A DNA stretch of 47,733 nt from assembly GCA_902567945.1 (NCBI GenBank), contig CACFOC010000003.1:1-47733 (forward strand), read 5' to 3'. The notes below the pieces were generated by a model. The model was given only the letters and a program-made list of their open reading frames with translations. It was not told where the DNA came from and ran no database searches. Source of the DNA: an uncultured Pelagibacteraceae bacterium (GTDB lineage: Bacteria; Pseudomonadota; Alphaproteobacteria; Pelagibacterales; Pelagibacteraceae). The position numbers and the translations under genes are program-made. Positions 1-9,552 of this stretch are shown piece by piece; the first letter of the stretch is position 1; each line of letters starts with the position of its first letter.

Positions 1-1193
1 ATGCTGATCACATTATTGATTTGGGGCCTGAAGCTGGAATCGATGGAGGTAATGTAGTTGCACAAGGGGAAATTAAAACAATAATGAGCAATAAAGATAG
101 CATTACAGGAAATTATTTATCTAGAAAAAAAACTATACCAATACCAAACAAAAGAAGATCTGCTAAAAATGGTAGATTTTTAGAAATTTTAGGTGCTACG
201 GGAAATAATTTAAAAAATATAAATCTTAAAGTTCCTTTAGGAACTTTTACTTGCATTACTGGTGTATCAGGGAGTGGAAAATCAACTCTTATAATAAATA
301 CTTTGTACAACGCTTTAAACTTAATACTTAACAACAACAAATCAAGAAAATTGCCCATGCCATTTAAAAACTATAAAGGTGTAGAACAAATTGATAAGAT
401 TATCGATATTGATCAATCTCCGATCGGTAGAACACCAAGATCAAACCCAGCAACATACACAGGCGCATTTGGTCCAATAAGAGATTGGTTTGCTAACTTA
501 CCAGATTCTAAAGCAAGAGGTTATAAAGTTGGAAGATTTTCATTTAATGTTAAAGGTGGAAGATGTGAGTCTTGCGAAGGTGATGGAGTAATTACTTATG
601 AAATGCACTTCCTGCCAGATGTTTATATTGCTTGTGATGTTTGTAAGGGAAGCAGGTACAATCGCGAAACTTTGGAAATAAAATTTAAAAATAAAAATAT
701 TGCTGATGTATTAAACATGACTGTTGATGAAGGATGTGATTTTTTTGTAAATATACCTGCAGTAAGATCCAAGTTACTTACTCTAAAAAAAGTAGGTTTA
801 GGTTATATAAAAATAGGACAACAGGCTACCACGTTATCAGGGGGAGAGGCTCAAAGAATAAAATTGGCCAAGGAATTATCAAAAAGATCTACAGGCAGAA
901 CTATGTATATTCTTGATGAACCAACTACTGGTTTACACGCTCATGACATAAAAAAGTTATTAGAAATTCTTCAAACTTTCGTTACGCAAGGAAATACTGT
1001 TGTTGTTATAGAACATAATTTAGATGTGATCAAAACTGCAGATTGGATAGTTGATATGGGCCCAGATGGAGGTGTAAATGGAGGGCAAATTATAGCTGAA
1101 GGAAGTCCTGAAAAAATTAAAGAATTAAACACAAGCTATACTGGAAACTTTTTAAAGAATATTATTAACAATAAACTTAAAAAAACAGCTTAG
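1..1193 (+). CDS. uvrA: Excinuclease ABC subunit A, C-terminal part
   Basis: This is the damage-recognition ATPase of nucleotide excision repair, which acts in the cytoplasm with UvrB. The reading frame is already open at position 3 (residues [16 protein letters not shown]), so the gene begins outside the window and about 397 C-terminal residues are visible. Seen in order are the second Walker A ([11 protein letters not shown]), the zinc module with CESCEGDG and [14 protein letters not shown], the ABC signature [18 protein letters not shown], and the Walker B region [11 protein letters not shown]. The frame is intact to a TAG stop. A start at the TTG near base 21 would be an artefact of the window edge. 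Identification is very secure. Confidence 0.97.
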   Translation, partial: ADHIIDLGPEAGIDGGNVVAQGEIKTIMSNKDSITGNYLSRKKTIPIPNKRRSAKNGRFLEILGATGNNLKNINLKVPLGTFTCITGVSGSGKSTLIINTLYNALNLILNNNKSRKLPMPFKNYKGVEQIDKIIDIDQSPIGRTPRSNPATYTGAFGPIRDWFANLPDSKARGYKVGRFSFNVKGGRCESCEGDGVITYEMHFLPDVYIACDVCKGSRYNRETLEIKFKNKNIADVLNMTVDEGCDFFVNIPAVRSKLLTLKKVGLGYIKIGQQATTLSGGEAQRIKLAKELSKRSTGRTMYILDEPTTGLHAHDIKKLLEILQTFVTQGNTVVVIEHNLDVIKTADWIVDMGPDGGVNGGQIIAEGSPEKIKELNTSYTGNFLKNIINNKLKKTA

Positions 1194-1223
1194 TTTTATT
1201 AAAAAAAAATGGTATAATTAAAC

Positions 1224-1826
1224 ATGGTCACAATATTACAATCATTGCCTAAAACTATACATCTTTCAATAGTACTGGCAGTTTTGCTGTTTTTGGGTTT
1301 ATTTTTTGGAGGTGGAGATTTTGCTTTTGATCAACTTTTCTGGAGTTGGTTATTTAGATATTTCCACGTTTTAGCTGGCGTTATGTGGATAGGACTACTC
1401 TGGTACCTAAATTTTGTTCAAATACCTAGTATGCCAAAAATTCCAGATGATCAAAAACCCGCGATTGGAAAAGTAATAGCACCAGCTGTTTTATTTTGGT
1501 TTAGATGGGCTGCTCTAGCTACTATAGTGACAGGATTAATTGTTGCTTACTTAAATGGTTACGTCCACCAAGCAATGGCTTTAGGAATAGGGAGCGGTGG
1601 AGGCAAAAATACAGCGATTGGAATAGGAATGTGGCTAGGTTTAATAATGGCTTTTAATGTTTGGTTTATTATCTGGCCAAATCAAAAAAAGGCGCTCGGA
1701 ATTGTTGAGTGTTCTCCAGAAGAAAAACCTAAAGCTGCTAAAACTGCAATGCTTACATCTAGAATAAATACTCTCTTATCATTACCAATGTTGTTATCAA
1801 TGGTAATGGCTCAAAACTTATACTAA
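1224..1826 (+). CDS. PuuD-type (urate hydroxylase N-terminal) membrane protein
   Basis: A 200-residue integral membrane protein with about four to five hydrophobic segments. The segment containing YFHVLAGVMWIGLLWYLNF, followed by the short FVQIPSMPKIP stretch, matches the membrane domain of PuuD (Urate_ox_N family), where histidines are thought to bind haem. Full PuuD carries a C-terminal cytochrome c domain with CXXCH. That is absent here and the gene ends right after the last membrane segment. No purine-degradation genes are nearby. A TATAAT-like box lies only six bases before the ATG, so the transcript may be almost leaderless or the start may lie further in. Its stop overlaps the stop of convergent secF. 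The family call is fairly sure; the function is open. Confidence 0.7.
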   Translation: MVTILQSLPKTIHLSIVLAVLLFLGLFFGGGDFAFDQLFWSWLFRYFHVLAGVMWIGLLWYLNFVQIPSMPKIPDDQKPAIGKVIAPAVLFWFRWAALATIVTGLIVAYLNGYVHQAMALGIGSGGGKNTAIGIGMWLGLIMAFNVWFIIWPNQKKALGIVECSPEEKPKAAKTAMLTSRINTLLSLPMLLSMVMAQNLY

Positions 1827-2743
1827 ATATTATCTTTGTTATCCTCTTTTAAAACAGTTTTGGAGTTAACGTTTGTATAATTTAATATCGGCGTAGCAAC
1901 AAATATTGAAGAATAAGTTCCAATAATCACACCCACTATCATTGCAAAAGAAAATCCTTTTAGTATTGCTCCACCAAAAATATAAATTGAGAATAAAGCT
2001 AATAAAGTTGTAACCGAAGTAATTAAAGTTCTAGATAAAGTTTCTTTAGTAGAAGTATTAGAAATATCAGATATAGATATCTTTGTATATTTTTTTAAAT
2101 TTTCTCTAATTCTATCAAATATAACAACTGTATCATTCATTGAATAACCAACTATAGTTAAAATTGCTGCTACAATTGATAAATTTATTTCATATGATAG
2201 GAAGGAGAAAATTCCTACTGTTATAATAACATCATGAATTATTGCTGCAATAGCTGCTAAACTAAATTGCCACTCAAATCTTATCCAAATATAAATTAGC
2301 ATAGCCGCAAGAGATAAACATATGGCTAATAATCCAGAATTTAGCAGTTCATTACTTACTTTAGGACCAACATTTTCCACTCTCCTAAAATTTATGCTAG
2401 CTCCTAAATCATCAGATAAATTTTTCTTTATAGTGCTTATAAAATTGCTATTTTCGGATTCCATTTTTTCAATTTTTATTAAGAAATCATTTTTTTTTCC
2501 GAATTTTTTGACATTAACATCACCTAAATTCATTTTCATAAGCGACTGCCTTATCTCACCAATTTTAATTATTGGATTTTCTAATCTAAGCTCAATTAAT
2601 GTTCCTCCTTTGAAATCTACACCCAAATTTAAACCTTTAAAGATTAAAATAAAAACAGAAAAAATTATTAATAAAATAGATAAAATATTAAATCTTTTAT
2701 AATAACTAGTAAACTTTATATTCTCTAAAAACTTTTTGATCAT
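1823..2743 (-). CDS. secF: Protein translocase subunit SecF
   Basis: SecF is part of the SecDF complex that uses the proton gradient to help pull proteins out of the Sec channel. The 306-residue product has an N-terminal membrane segment, the periplasmic P1 start LGVDFKGGTLIEL, and a C-terminal block of five membrane helices with the family motif TIVGYSMNDTVVIFDRIREN. The length is normal for the family. Its ATG overlaps the secD stop by four bases (ATGA), so translation is probably coupled. It is the last gene of the long minus-strand run, ending tail to tail with the PuuD-like gene. Confidence 0.96.
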   Translation of the reverse strand: MIKKFLENIKFTSYYKRFNILSILLIIFSVFILIFKGLNLGVDFKGGTLIELRLENPIIKIGEIRQSLMKMNLGDVNVKKFGKKNDFLIKIEKMESENSNFISTIKKNLSDDLGASINFRRVENVGPKVSNELLNSGLLAICLSLAAMLIYIWIRFEWQFSLAAIAAIIHDVIITVGIFSFLSYEINLSIVAAILTIVGYSMNDTVVIFDRIRENLKKYTKISISDISNTSTKETLSRTLITSVTTLLALFSIYIFGGAILKGFSFAMIVGVIIGTYSSIFVATPILNYTNVNSKTVLKEDNKDNI

Positions 2744-4293
2744 AAGCTAACTTTATTTTCTTTATTATTTTTAACATAGAGTGATGAAAGATGACGTGCA
2801 AAAAAGTAGGCTGAGAATAATGTTGTTAAAATACCAATACCTAAAGTAACAGCAAAACCTTTGACAGGACCTGATCCTAATATATATAAAATTGCTGCTG
2901 ATATTAATGTGGTAATATTTGCATCAACAACAGCTGATTGTGCATTTTTGTATCCCATATCAAAGGCATAAATAGAAGATTTTTCTGTTTTCATTTCTTC
3001 CTTAATTCTTTCAAAAATTAATACATTTGCATCAACGGCCATTCCGACAGTTAATATAATTCCAGCTATACCTGGCAATGTTAATGTGGCTTCTAATAAA
3101 GTTAAAATTCCTAATAGTAATAATAAATTAATTATTAGTGCCGCGTTAGCAATTAGGCCCAAAAATTTATATTTAAAGATCATATAAGCAACTACTAAAA
3201 GAAAACCAATTAATAATGAGAATGCCCCAGCATTAATTGAATCTTCTCCCAAATCTGGACCGACAGTTCTTTCTTCAACAATTTTTAATGGAGCTGGTAA
3301 AGATCCTGACCTTAAAAGAAGAGCTAAATCACCTGCTGACTGAATATCAAAATTTCCAGAAATTTGACCATTACCTCCTATGATAGGCTCTCTAATTTCT
3401 GGAGCGCTGACTATTTTACCATCTAAAATTATCGCCAGTCTTTTACCAACATTGTTTGTGGTTACTCTTGCAAATTTTTTAGTACCACTCCTATCCAAAG
3501 AAAAACTAACCACTGTTTCATTATTGATATTGTTAAATGAGGGTCGTGCATTCTCTAAATTATCTCCACTTAAAATTATCCTTTTATTAACTCTTAACTG
3601 ATCATTACTATTCTCGTAAAATAAAAGTTCGGTTCCAAAATTATCTTCTTCATCGGAAACTAGTCTGAAAGATAAATTTGCTGTTTTGCCTAATAAATTT
3701 TTAATGCGATTAGGATCGTCTAATCCAGGAAGTTCAATTAAGATTCTATCATTTCCTCTTCTAATAATAGTAGGATCTTTGGTACCTACTTCGTCAATTC
3801 GTCTCCTGACAATTTCTAAAGAACTTTCTAAAGTTGAATTTTTAATTTCAATAATTCCAAATTTTGTATATTTAAATTCTGCTAAATCATCTAATATATT
3901 TAATTCCATCTCAAATGCAGAATATTGATCTATATACGAATTAATGCGATTTTCCTTGTTAAATAAAAAATTTTCTAAATTTGATACTTCTTCTCTTTTT
4001 AAGTTAAAAGTAATAGCATCATTTCTAATTCTTAAATTTTTATATTGAATATTATTTTCTTTTAAATCCTTTCTTAAAAATATGAGTTTATTTTGAAGTT
4101 TTTCTTTTATTACTGGTTCAGAATCAACTTCTAATAATAAATATGATCCTCCCTGTAAATCAAGACCAAGATTTATTTTTTTACTTAGGATTAAATTGTC
4201 ATCATTGTTAATAAAATTAACTAATGAAAAAAATGATAATAATAAAATCGTTGTATATATTATAGCTATTTTTAGTTTTGAAAAATATAACAC
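2740..4293 (-). CDS. secD: Protein translocase subunit SecD
   Basis: The larger partner of SecF in the inner-membrane translocation accessory complex. The 517-residue product has an N-terminal membrane helix (about residues 8-28), then the P1 motif LGLDLQGGSYLLLEVD, a large periplasmic region, and five C-terminal helices. The latter include the conserved LPGIAGIILTVGMAVDANVL, followed by the FERIKEE loop. It lies nine bases downstream of yajC and overlaps secF, the usual yajC-secD-secF order. Length and motifs are complete, with no frame breaks. Confidence 0.97.
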   Translation of the reverse strand: MLYFSKLKIAIIYTTILLLSFFSLVNFINNDDNLILSKKINLGLDLQGGSYLLLEVDSEPVIKEKLQNKLIFLRKDLKENNIQYKNLRIRNDAITFNLKREEVSNLENFLFNKENRINSYIDQYSAFEMELNILDDLAEFKYTKFGIIEIKNSTLESSLEIVRRRIDEVGTKDPTIIRRGNDRILIELPGLDDPNRIKNLLGKTANLSFRLVSDEEDNFGTELLFYENSNDQLRVNKRIILSGDNLENARPSFNNINNETVVSFSLDRSGTKKFARVTTNNVGKRLAIILDGKIVSAPEIREPIIGGNGQISGNFDIQSAGDLALLLRSGSLPAPLKIVEERTVGPDLGEDSINAGAFSLLIGFLLVVAYMIFKYKFLGLIANAALIINLLLLLGILTLLEATLTLPGIAGIILTVGMAVDANVLIFERIKEEMKTEKSSIYAFDMGYKNAQSAVVDANITTLISAAILYILGSGPVKGFAVTLGIGILTTLFSAYFFARHLSSLYVKNNKENKVSL

Positions 4294-4302
4294 AAAATAT
4301 AA

Positions 4303-4587
4303 CTATTTTTTGCTTGGAGATTTATTAACTAGTCCTTGTATTGTCGATTGAACGACTTGAACTGTAACATTTTCAGAGATTGACAAATCTATTTTATCAT
4401 CTCCCAGAACTCTTTCAACTGTCCCAACAATTCCCCCGGAAGTGATAACTTCGTCGCCCCTTTTTAAAGCTGCAACCATAATTTTATGATCTTTTATTTT
4501 TTTCTGTTGGGGTCTTATTAAAAAGAAATAAAAAATAACAAATATTAATATTAGTGGTATAAATTGAGCAAATCCTGATCCAGACAT
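4303..4587 (-). CDS. yajC: Preprotein translocase accessory subunit YajC
   Basis: A 94-residue protein with one N-terminal membrane helix (FIPLILIFVIFYFFLIRPQ) followed by a small cytoplasmic domain containing LKRGDEVITSGGIVGTVERV, the hallmark of YajC. It associates with SecDF at the inner membrane; its exact role is auxiliary. In many alphaproteobacteria surE, pcm and a peptidase gene sit between serS and yajC. Here only 57 bases separate yajC from serS, so that block is missing. Confidence 0.95.
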   Translation of the reverse strand: MSGSGFAQFIPLILIFVIFYFFLIRPQQKKIKDHKIMVAALKRGDEVITSGGIVGTVERVLGDDKIDLSISENVTVQVVQSTIQGLVNKSPSKK

Positions 4588-4644
4588 AATATCTCCTAAA
4601 TTTGTACTATGATTATACTAAATAAAAAAAATAAACAATATGAA

Positions 4645-5895
4645 TTATATGATCTCTTTATGACCATTCATATAAGGTCTTAAAACTTCTGGTATTAGTA
4701 TAGATCCATTTTTTTGTTGGTAATTTTCCATAATTGCTATTAATGTTCTGCCTACTGCTAATCCACTACCATTTAATGTTCCCAAAAATATTGTTTCATT
4801 TTTCTCGTTTTTATACCTTGCTTTCATACGTCTAGCTTGAAAAGTGCCACAAGAAGAGCAGCTTGAAATTTCCCTGTATTTATTTTCAAATGGTAACCAC
4901 ACTTCAATATCAAAAGTCTTTTCAGCACTAAAACCCATATCACCAGTAGATAGTACTATTTTTCTATATGGCAACTTTAACAAATCTAAAATTTTAGTTG
5001 CACAGTTAGTCATTCTATCAAGTTCTTTTAAGCATTCCTTTGGTTCTATAATGCTCACCAATTCAACTTTATAAAATTGGTGTTGTCTAATCATGCCTTT
5101 TGTATCTTTTCCATAGCTGCCTGCTTCTTTTCTAAAACATGCGGTAGAAGCAACTAGTCTTAATGGAAGATCTTTCTTTTTAAATATTTTATCTTTAGCC
5201 ATATTGGTTAAGATTACTTCTGCTGTAGGAATTAAAAATTTTCTATCTTCGTTTTCTAACATCAATTCATATTGATCATTTTCAAACTTAGGTAATTGTC
5301 CTGTGCCAAACATAGTTGTGTCTGAAGCTATTAAAGGTGGAGAAATTTCTTTATAACCATTAAGTTTAATATGTGTATCTAACATAAAATTTGAAATTGC
5401 TCTTTCAAGCATTGCAAGCTTATCTTTAACAAAAACAAATCTAGATCCTGAGGTTTTTGATGCAGTTTCAAAATCTAACATATCCAATGATTCTCCCAAT
5501 TGAATATGCGATTTTACTTTAAAATCAAAATTAGTAATTTTTCCAGATTTAAGAATTTCAATATTAGAATTTTCATCTTTTCCGACCGGAACATCATCTA
5601 AAGGTATATTTGGAATATTGCCTAATAAACTGTTGAGATTCTTTTGAGAAGAAGATTGTTTAGAAATTATATCTTCAATTTTCTTAGACAAAATTTTGGA
5701 TTTTTCAAAATTTTTAGTATCTTTAGTTTTTGAAATTAATTTTTTCTCTTGTTCAAGTGCTTCTTTTTTTTGGATTAATTCCCTATTTTCTTTATCTAAT
5801 AAAATGACTTTATCTAAATCTATAACATTATTTCTTACAGATAATTTTTTCCTATAAAAATCCAAATTTTTTCTAATTTCTTTTATATCAAGCAT
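4645..5895 (-). CDS. serS: Serine--tRNA ligase
   Basis: A class II aminoacyl-tRNA synthetase that charges tRNA-Ser and tRNA-Sec with serine. The ATG at 5895 (protein start MLDIKEIRKN) is preferred over an upstream in-frame ATG at 5916, because MLDI is the family-typical N-terminus. It also gives a compact eight-base overlap with the end of tatC. The product is about 416 residues. A charged coiled-coil tRNA-binding arm lies at about residues 30-100. Class II motif 2 is seen as FRKEAGSYGKDTKGMIRQH and motif 3 as LNGSGLAVGRTLIAI. The gene is intact. Confidence 0.96.
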   Translation of the reverse strand: MLDIKEIRKNLDFYRKKLSVRNNVIDLDKVILLDKENRELIQKKEALEQEKKLISKTKDTKNFEKSKILSKKIEDIISKQSSSQKNLNSLLGNIPNIPLDDVPVGKDENSNIEILKSGKITNFDFKVKSHIQLGESLDMLDFETASKTSGSRFVFVKDKLAMLERAISNFMLDTHIKLNGYKEISPPLIASDTTMFGTGQLPKFENDQYELMLENEDRKFLIPTAEVILTNMAKDKIFKKKDLPLRLVASTACFRKEAGSYGKDTKGMIRQHQFYKVELVSIIEPKECLKELDRMTNCATKILDLLKLPYRKIVLSTGDMGFSAEKTFDIEVWLPFENKYREISSCSSCGTFQARRMKARYKNEKNETIFLGTLNGSGLAVGRTLIAIMENYQQKNGSILIPEVLRPYMNGHKEII

Positions 5896-6655
5896 CAGTT
5901 TTCTTTTTCTTTTCAATCATTTTCACAGATAATATAGATAATTCATACAAAATTAACAAAGGTATTCCTAACCCAATTTGTGTTATTGGATCTGGTGGAG
6001 TTATTAGAGCAGCAACCGCAAATATAATTACAATCACATATTTTCTTCTTTCTTTTAAATAAATAGAATCAATAAAACCTGCCCTTGCTAAAAGACTCAA
6101 TAAAACAGGTAATTGGAAACTAATTCCGAAAGCAAAAATAAGCCTCATAATCAAGGACAAGTATTCATTTACTTTTGCTTCTAATTGAATAGGTAAACCT
6201 CCTATTTCACCTCCGGTTTCAAATGTGAGAAAAAATTTAATTGCTAATGGCATTACTAAATAATAAACAAGCATTCCTCCTAATAAAAAAAGAACTGGTG
6301 TGGCTACTAAGTATGGTAATAAAGCTTTTTTTTCATCTTTGTATAAACCCGGAGCAATAAATTTCCATATTTGGGTTAAAATAATAGGACAAGTTATAAA
6401 AAAAGATGTAAAAAACGCAACTTTGAGATATGCAATAAATGTTTCGTGCAGAGCAGTATAAATAAGTCTTCTATTTATCTCATCATTCTTTACTGCATTA
6501 GCATAGGGTTCAACTAAAAAATTATAAATATTTTCTGCAAAAAAATAAGAAATTAAAAAAAAAATAAAAAGATATATTATAGATTTTACTAATCTGCTTC
6601 TTAACTCGGTAAGATGACTAGTAAAAGTAGTATGCTTATTTTTTTCATCTTTCAT
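5888..6655 (-). CDS. tatC: Sec-independent translocase subunit TatC
   Basis: The polytopic receptor of the twin-arginine pathway, which binds RR signal peptides of folded proteins. The 255-residue product begins with the cytoplasmic motif SHLTELRSRLVKSI and shows six membrane helices. Conserved sequence around the second and third helices (WKFIAPGLYKDEKK) and FAFGISFQLPV are also present. It overlaps tatB by 11 bases and serS by 8 bases, so tatA-tatB-tatC-serS form one transcription unit. Length and motifs are normal. Confidence 0.97.
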   Translation of the reverse strand: MKDEKNKHTTFTSHLTELRSRLVKSIIYLFIFFLISYFFAENIYNFLVEPYANAVKNDEINRRLIYTALHETFIAYLKVAFFTSFFITCPIILTQIWKFIAPGLYKDEKKALLPYLVATPVLFLLGGMLVYYLVMPLAIKFFLTFETGGEIGGLPIQLEAKVNEYLSLIMRLIFAFGISFQLPVLLSLLARAGFIDSIYLKERRKYVIVIIFAVAALITPPDPITQIGLGIPLLILYELSILSVKMIEKKKKTDA

Positions 6656-6884
6656 TTTTTTTATTATTATTGTCCTTTTTTAAATAATCATCATTAATAG
6701 AAAATTCTTTTTCAACAGAATCTTCAATATTAGAAACATCTTTTTGAATTTCATTAAAATATTTTTTTACTGATCCAATCCAATTTCCGATCTTTCTCAA
6801 TATAATAGGAAAATCTTTGGGACCAATAATTAGGATCGCTAGAATTACTATGACGAGTATCTCAGACCATCCAATTTGTGGCAT
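6645..6884 (-). CDS. tatB: Sec-independent translocase subunit TatB
   Basis: A 79-residue protein with a short N-terminal membrane helix in the motif IGWSEILVIVILAILIIGPKD. That carries the conserved Glu and the Gly-Pro hinge, followed by an amphipathic and then highly charged tail. TatB bridges TatC and TatA in the Tat translocase. The tail is short compared with enterobacterial TatB, as is usual for streamlined genomes. It starts six bases after tatA and overlaps the start of tatC, which supports the TatB rather than TatA assignment. Confidence 0.92.
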   Translation of the reverse strand: MPQIGWSEILVIVILAILIIGPKDFPIILRKIGNWIGSVKKYFNEIQKDVSNIEDSVEKEFSINDDYLKKDNNNKKNER

Positions 6885-6890
6885 TGTAGA

Positions 6891-7106
6891 CTATTTTTTC
6901 TCAGAACTTTTATCTTCGCTTGATGATTCTTCAGATGATATGTTCGAATTATTTTGATCAGGACTATCAGGGCTATCTGACATTCCTTTTTTAAAGCTTT
7001 TAATTCCCTTGGCTACGTCGCCCATTAAAGAAGATATCTTACCTCTTCCAAAAAGAAGCACTACCAATACTACTACTATTGCTATTTGCCAAAAGCCGAT
7101 ACTCAT
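6891..7106 (-). CDS. tatA: Sec-independent translocase pore subunit TatA
   Basis: A 71-residue single-span protein that oligomerises to form the Tat transport path. Seen are the N-terminal helix [21 protein letters not shown], with the FGRGKI hinge typical of TatA, then an amphipathic helix including GIKSFKKGM and an acidic, serine-rich tail. It is the first of tatA-tatB-tatC and lies 43 bases downstream of scpB, the standard alphaproteobacterial neighbourhood. Confidence 0.94.
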   Translation of the reverse strand: MSIGFWQIAIVVVLVVLLFGRGKISSLMGDVAKGIKSFKKGMSDSPDSPDQNNSNISSEESSSEDKSSEKK

Positions 7107-7149
7107 ACGTTTACTATATACAATTTTATTACTTTATTAAAGATATCTT

Positions 7150-7854
7150 TTATTCTTCTTCAGATTTTAACGAACGGTTTAATAAATCATCAATATTAGA
7201 ATAAATGTTCTCTTTTTTTTTATTGGTATCTGGTTTTTCATCACTCTCATTAAAAAACTTACTAGTTCCAAAAATGCTTGAATCTATATTTCCACTGTCT
7301 ATAAGACCAGCTGAAGTTAATTCTTCAACGTTAGGTAAGTCAGAGAGTTTTTGAAGATTGAAGTGACTTAAAAATTCATCTGTAGTTATGTATTGTATTG
7401 GTTTACCAGGTACATTTTTTCTACCTGAAGGTCTAACCCAATTTAATTCCAGAAGAATTTCTAGAGTACCACTTGCGAACGCCACTCCACGAATCTCTTC
7501 GATTTCTGATCTTGTTACAGGTTGGTGATAAACTATTATAGATAAAGTTTCTATAGCAGCTTTTGATAATTTTTTTTGTTTAACAGTTTGTAAATTCATT
7601 AATTTAGATAAGTTTGATGCTGTTCTGAAAGACCATTTGTTAGCAATACACACTAAATTGATGCCTCTATTATCATATTGATTTTTTAATGATTCAAGTA
7701 CAGATAAAACATCACATTTTGCTTTTAGACGTTCTTTAATACTTTCTATATCCAAAGGTTCTTCAGCAGAAAATAATATAGCTTCTACTTGTCTCTCTGC
7801 ATCATTTATATTGGTTGGAAATTTTAATATATTTAAATTTTTTTTACTTTTCAT
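7150..7854 (-). CDS. scpB: Segregation and condensation protein B
   Basis: ScpB dimers bind ScpA and the SMC ATPase to organise and segregate the chromosome. The 234-residue product contains the two winged-helix domains typical of the family: VEAILFSAEEPLDIESIKER near residue 25, then AIETLSIIVYHQPVTRSEIE and IRGVAFASGTLEILLELNWV. The C-terminal 50 residues are low-complexity and charged. Its ATG overlaps the scpA stop by four bases. Confidence 0.94.
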   Translation of the reverse strand: MKSKKNLNILKFPTNINDAERQVEAILFSAEEPLDIESIKERLKAKCDVLSVLESLKNQYDNRGINLVCIANKWSFRTASNLSKLMNLQTVKQKKLSKAAIETLSIIVYHQPVTRSEIEEIRGVAFASGTLEILLELNWVRPSGRKNVPGKPIQYITTDEFLSHFNLQKLSDLPNVEELTSAGLIDSGNIDSSIFGTSKFFNESDEKPDTNKKKENIYSNIDDLLNRSLKSEEE

Positions 7855-8588
7855 TTTTTCTCTTTAATTAATATCTTGTGAAAATCTTTTTCTTGCATTA
7901 TGTTTAAAATTCCTTCCTTTACTAATTCTAATGATCCCGCAAAAAATCCAGCTAAACCAGTTTTTTTAAGTTTCTCAGTTTTTTTAAAATTTTTAGGTAT
8001 TAGCTCAGATATATCTTTCCAATCATTAAGATTTGTAATATTTTTTTTAATAATATCAATAGCCTGGTCAGGAGTACAAACTGGCAGTTTTGGAATATTT
8101 ATAGTTAAGAAATTTTTTCTCATGACATGATTTGAGTAAGATTTTAATAATTCATATAAAGAAACTGAATATTTTGATTTTGATTTAACTCTAATTCCTC
8201 CTAGCATACCTCTCATTCTAATTTCAGATCCAAGTCTATCTTTCTTTAAAAGTTGATCAGATAATAGTCTTATTAATTCAAGTTTTTTTAATTGAAGCTT
8301 CAATTTTTCGGCTACTTCAATTGCTTTAAAATCATCATCATCTTCTTGAGGTAATAATAATTTTGATTTTAAATAAGCTAACCATGTAGCCATTAGTAAA
8401 TATTCTGAAGCTAGGTCCAGATTAATTTTTTCCTTAGAGTTAATAAAATCCATAAATTGATCAGCTAGTTGAGTAATTGAAATTTTTTCTAGATCAACTT
8501 TTTGAGATTTAGCTAAATCCAGAAGTACTTCCAAAGGTCCGGAATAATTTGTTATATCAATATTTAAAGCATTATTATTATTTAACAT
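7851..8588 (-). CDS. scpA: Segregation and condensation protein A
   Basis: The kleisin subunit of the bacterial SMC complex, which links the SMC heads. The 245-residue product starts with the family motif YSGPLEVLLDLAKSQKVDLE, followed by ISITQLADQFMDFI and YLLMATWLAYLKSKLLLP. A C-terminal winged helix for SMC-head binding is weakly conserved. It lies 12 bases downstream of nagZ and is translationally coupled to scpB. The gene is intact and of normal length. Confidence 0.94.
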   Translation of the reverse strand: MLNNNNALNIDITNYSGPLEVLLDLAKSQKVDLEKISITQLADQFMDFINSKEKINLDLASEYLLMATWLAYLKSKLLLPQEDDDDFKAIEVAEKLKLQLKKLELIRLLSDQLLKKDRLGSEIRMRGMLGGIRVKSKSKYSVSLYELLKSYSNHVMRKNFLTINIPKLPVCTPDQAIDIIKKNITNLNDWKDISELIPKNFKKTEKLKKTGLAGFFAGSLELVKEGILNIMQEKDFHKILIKEKK

Positions 8589-8600
8589 TCACTTTTAACT

Positions 8601-9548
8601 TTATATTATTAATTTAGTAAAATCTGATGTTTTTTTCTGAATAAATTTATCTATTAATGGTGTTATTTTTATCAATTCTCTCATTTCCTTAATATTTCCG
8701 TTGCAGTGCATTATTAGATTACATCCTGCATTTAATGCTTTTCTTGCATTTTCTTTAAAATCGTATCTTAGGGCCTTCATTGATATATCGTCAGAAATCA
8801 AAATACCTGAAAATCTCATATGTTTCCTTATAACATCCTGAATAACTATTTTTGAATGTGTTGCTGTATTAATAGGATCATATGCAGCGTAAATTACATG
8901 GGCAGTCATTGCAAAGAGTGGATTGCATTCTTTAAATGGTTTAAAATCTTTTTGTTTTAATTCTTTTTTGCTTAACTTTACAAATGGCAATTTAAAGTGA
9001 CTATCAAATTCAGAAAAACCATGTCCGGGTATATGCTTCATTACAGTAGCTATTTTGTTTTCTCTATATATATCAACACAAATTTTACCAATTTTTGAGG
9101 TCGTTGTTGAACTAGTAGAAAAACATCTATTGCTTATCATTTTATGGGTATGTTTTCTTCTAATATCTAGAACTGGAGTAGTATTTATGTTTATGCCTAC
9201 ATTTCTAAAAATTTCACTTACCCTTTCTATGTATATTTTATAATAAGTTCTGAAATCTTTTTTTTTATTTTTATATAAATTTGCAAAATAATTTTGCGAG
9301 AAAATACTTAAATCAATTATTTTATTTAATCTTGATACCGCACCTCCTTCTTGATCAATTAATATTGGATAGTTTTTGTTTTTTGATGCACTTCTGATTT
9401 TATTTATTAGTCTTTTTAATTGTAAAATATTTTTGATATTTCTTGAAAATAGTATTATACCCCACGGTCTATCTTTTTTTATCAATCTTTCTTCATCGGC
9501 CGATAAAACCTCACCTTTAATACCTATTATTAAAGCTCGACTATGCAT
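8601..9548 (-). CDS. nagZ: Beta-N-acetylhexosaminidase NagZ (glycoside hydrolase family 3)
   Basis: A cytoplasmic enzyme that removes N-acetylglucosamine from anhydromuropeptides in peptidoglycan recycling. The 315-residue product shows the substrate motif ILIDQEGGAVSRL, the conserved KHIPGHGFSEFDSH loop, which provides the catalytic histidine, and the nucleophile aspartate region ILISDDISMKAL. These are the hallmark NagZ elements. It sits between argS plus a small membrane protein and scpA, exactly where nagZ lies in many alphaproteobacteria. Confidence 0.93.
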   Translation of the reverse strand: MHSRALIIGIKGEVLSADEERLIKKDRPWGIILFSRNIKNILQLKRLINKIRSASKNKNYPILIDQEGGAVSRLNKIIDLSIFSQNYFANLYKNKKKDFRTYYKIYIERVSEIFRNVGININTTPVLDIRRKHTHKMISNRCFSTSSTTTSKIGKICVDIYRENKIATVMKHIPGHGFSEFDSHFKLPFVKLSKKELKQKDFKPFKECNPLFAMTAHVIYAAYDPINTATHSKIVIQDVIRKHMRFSGILISDDISMKALRYDFKENARKALNAGCNLIMHCNGNIKEMRELIKITPLIDKFIQKKTSDFTKLII

Positions 9549-9552
9549 AAAT

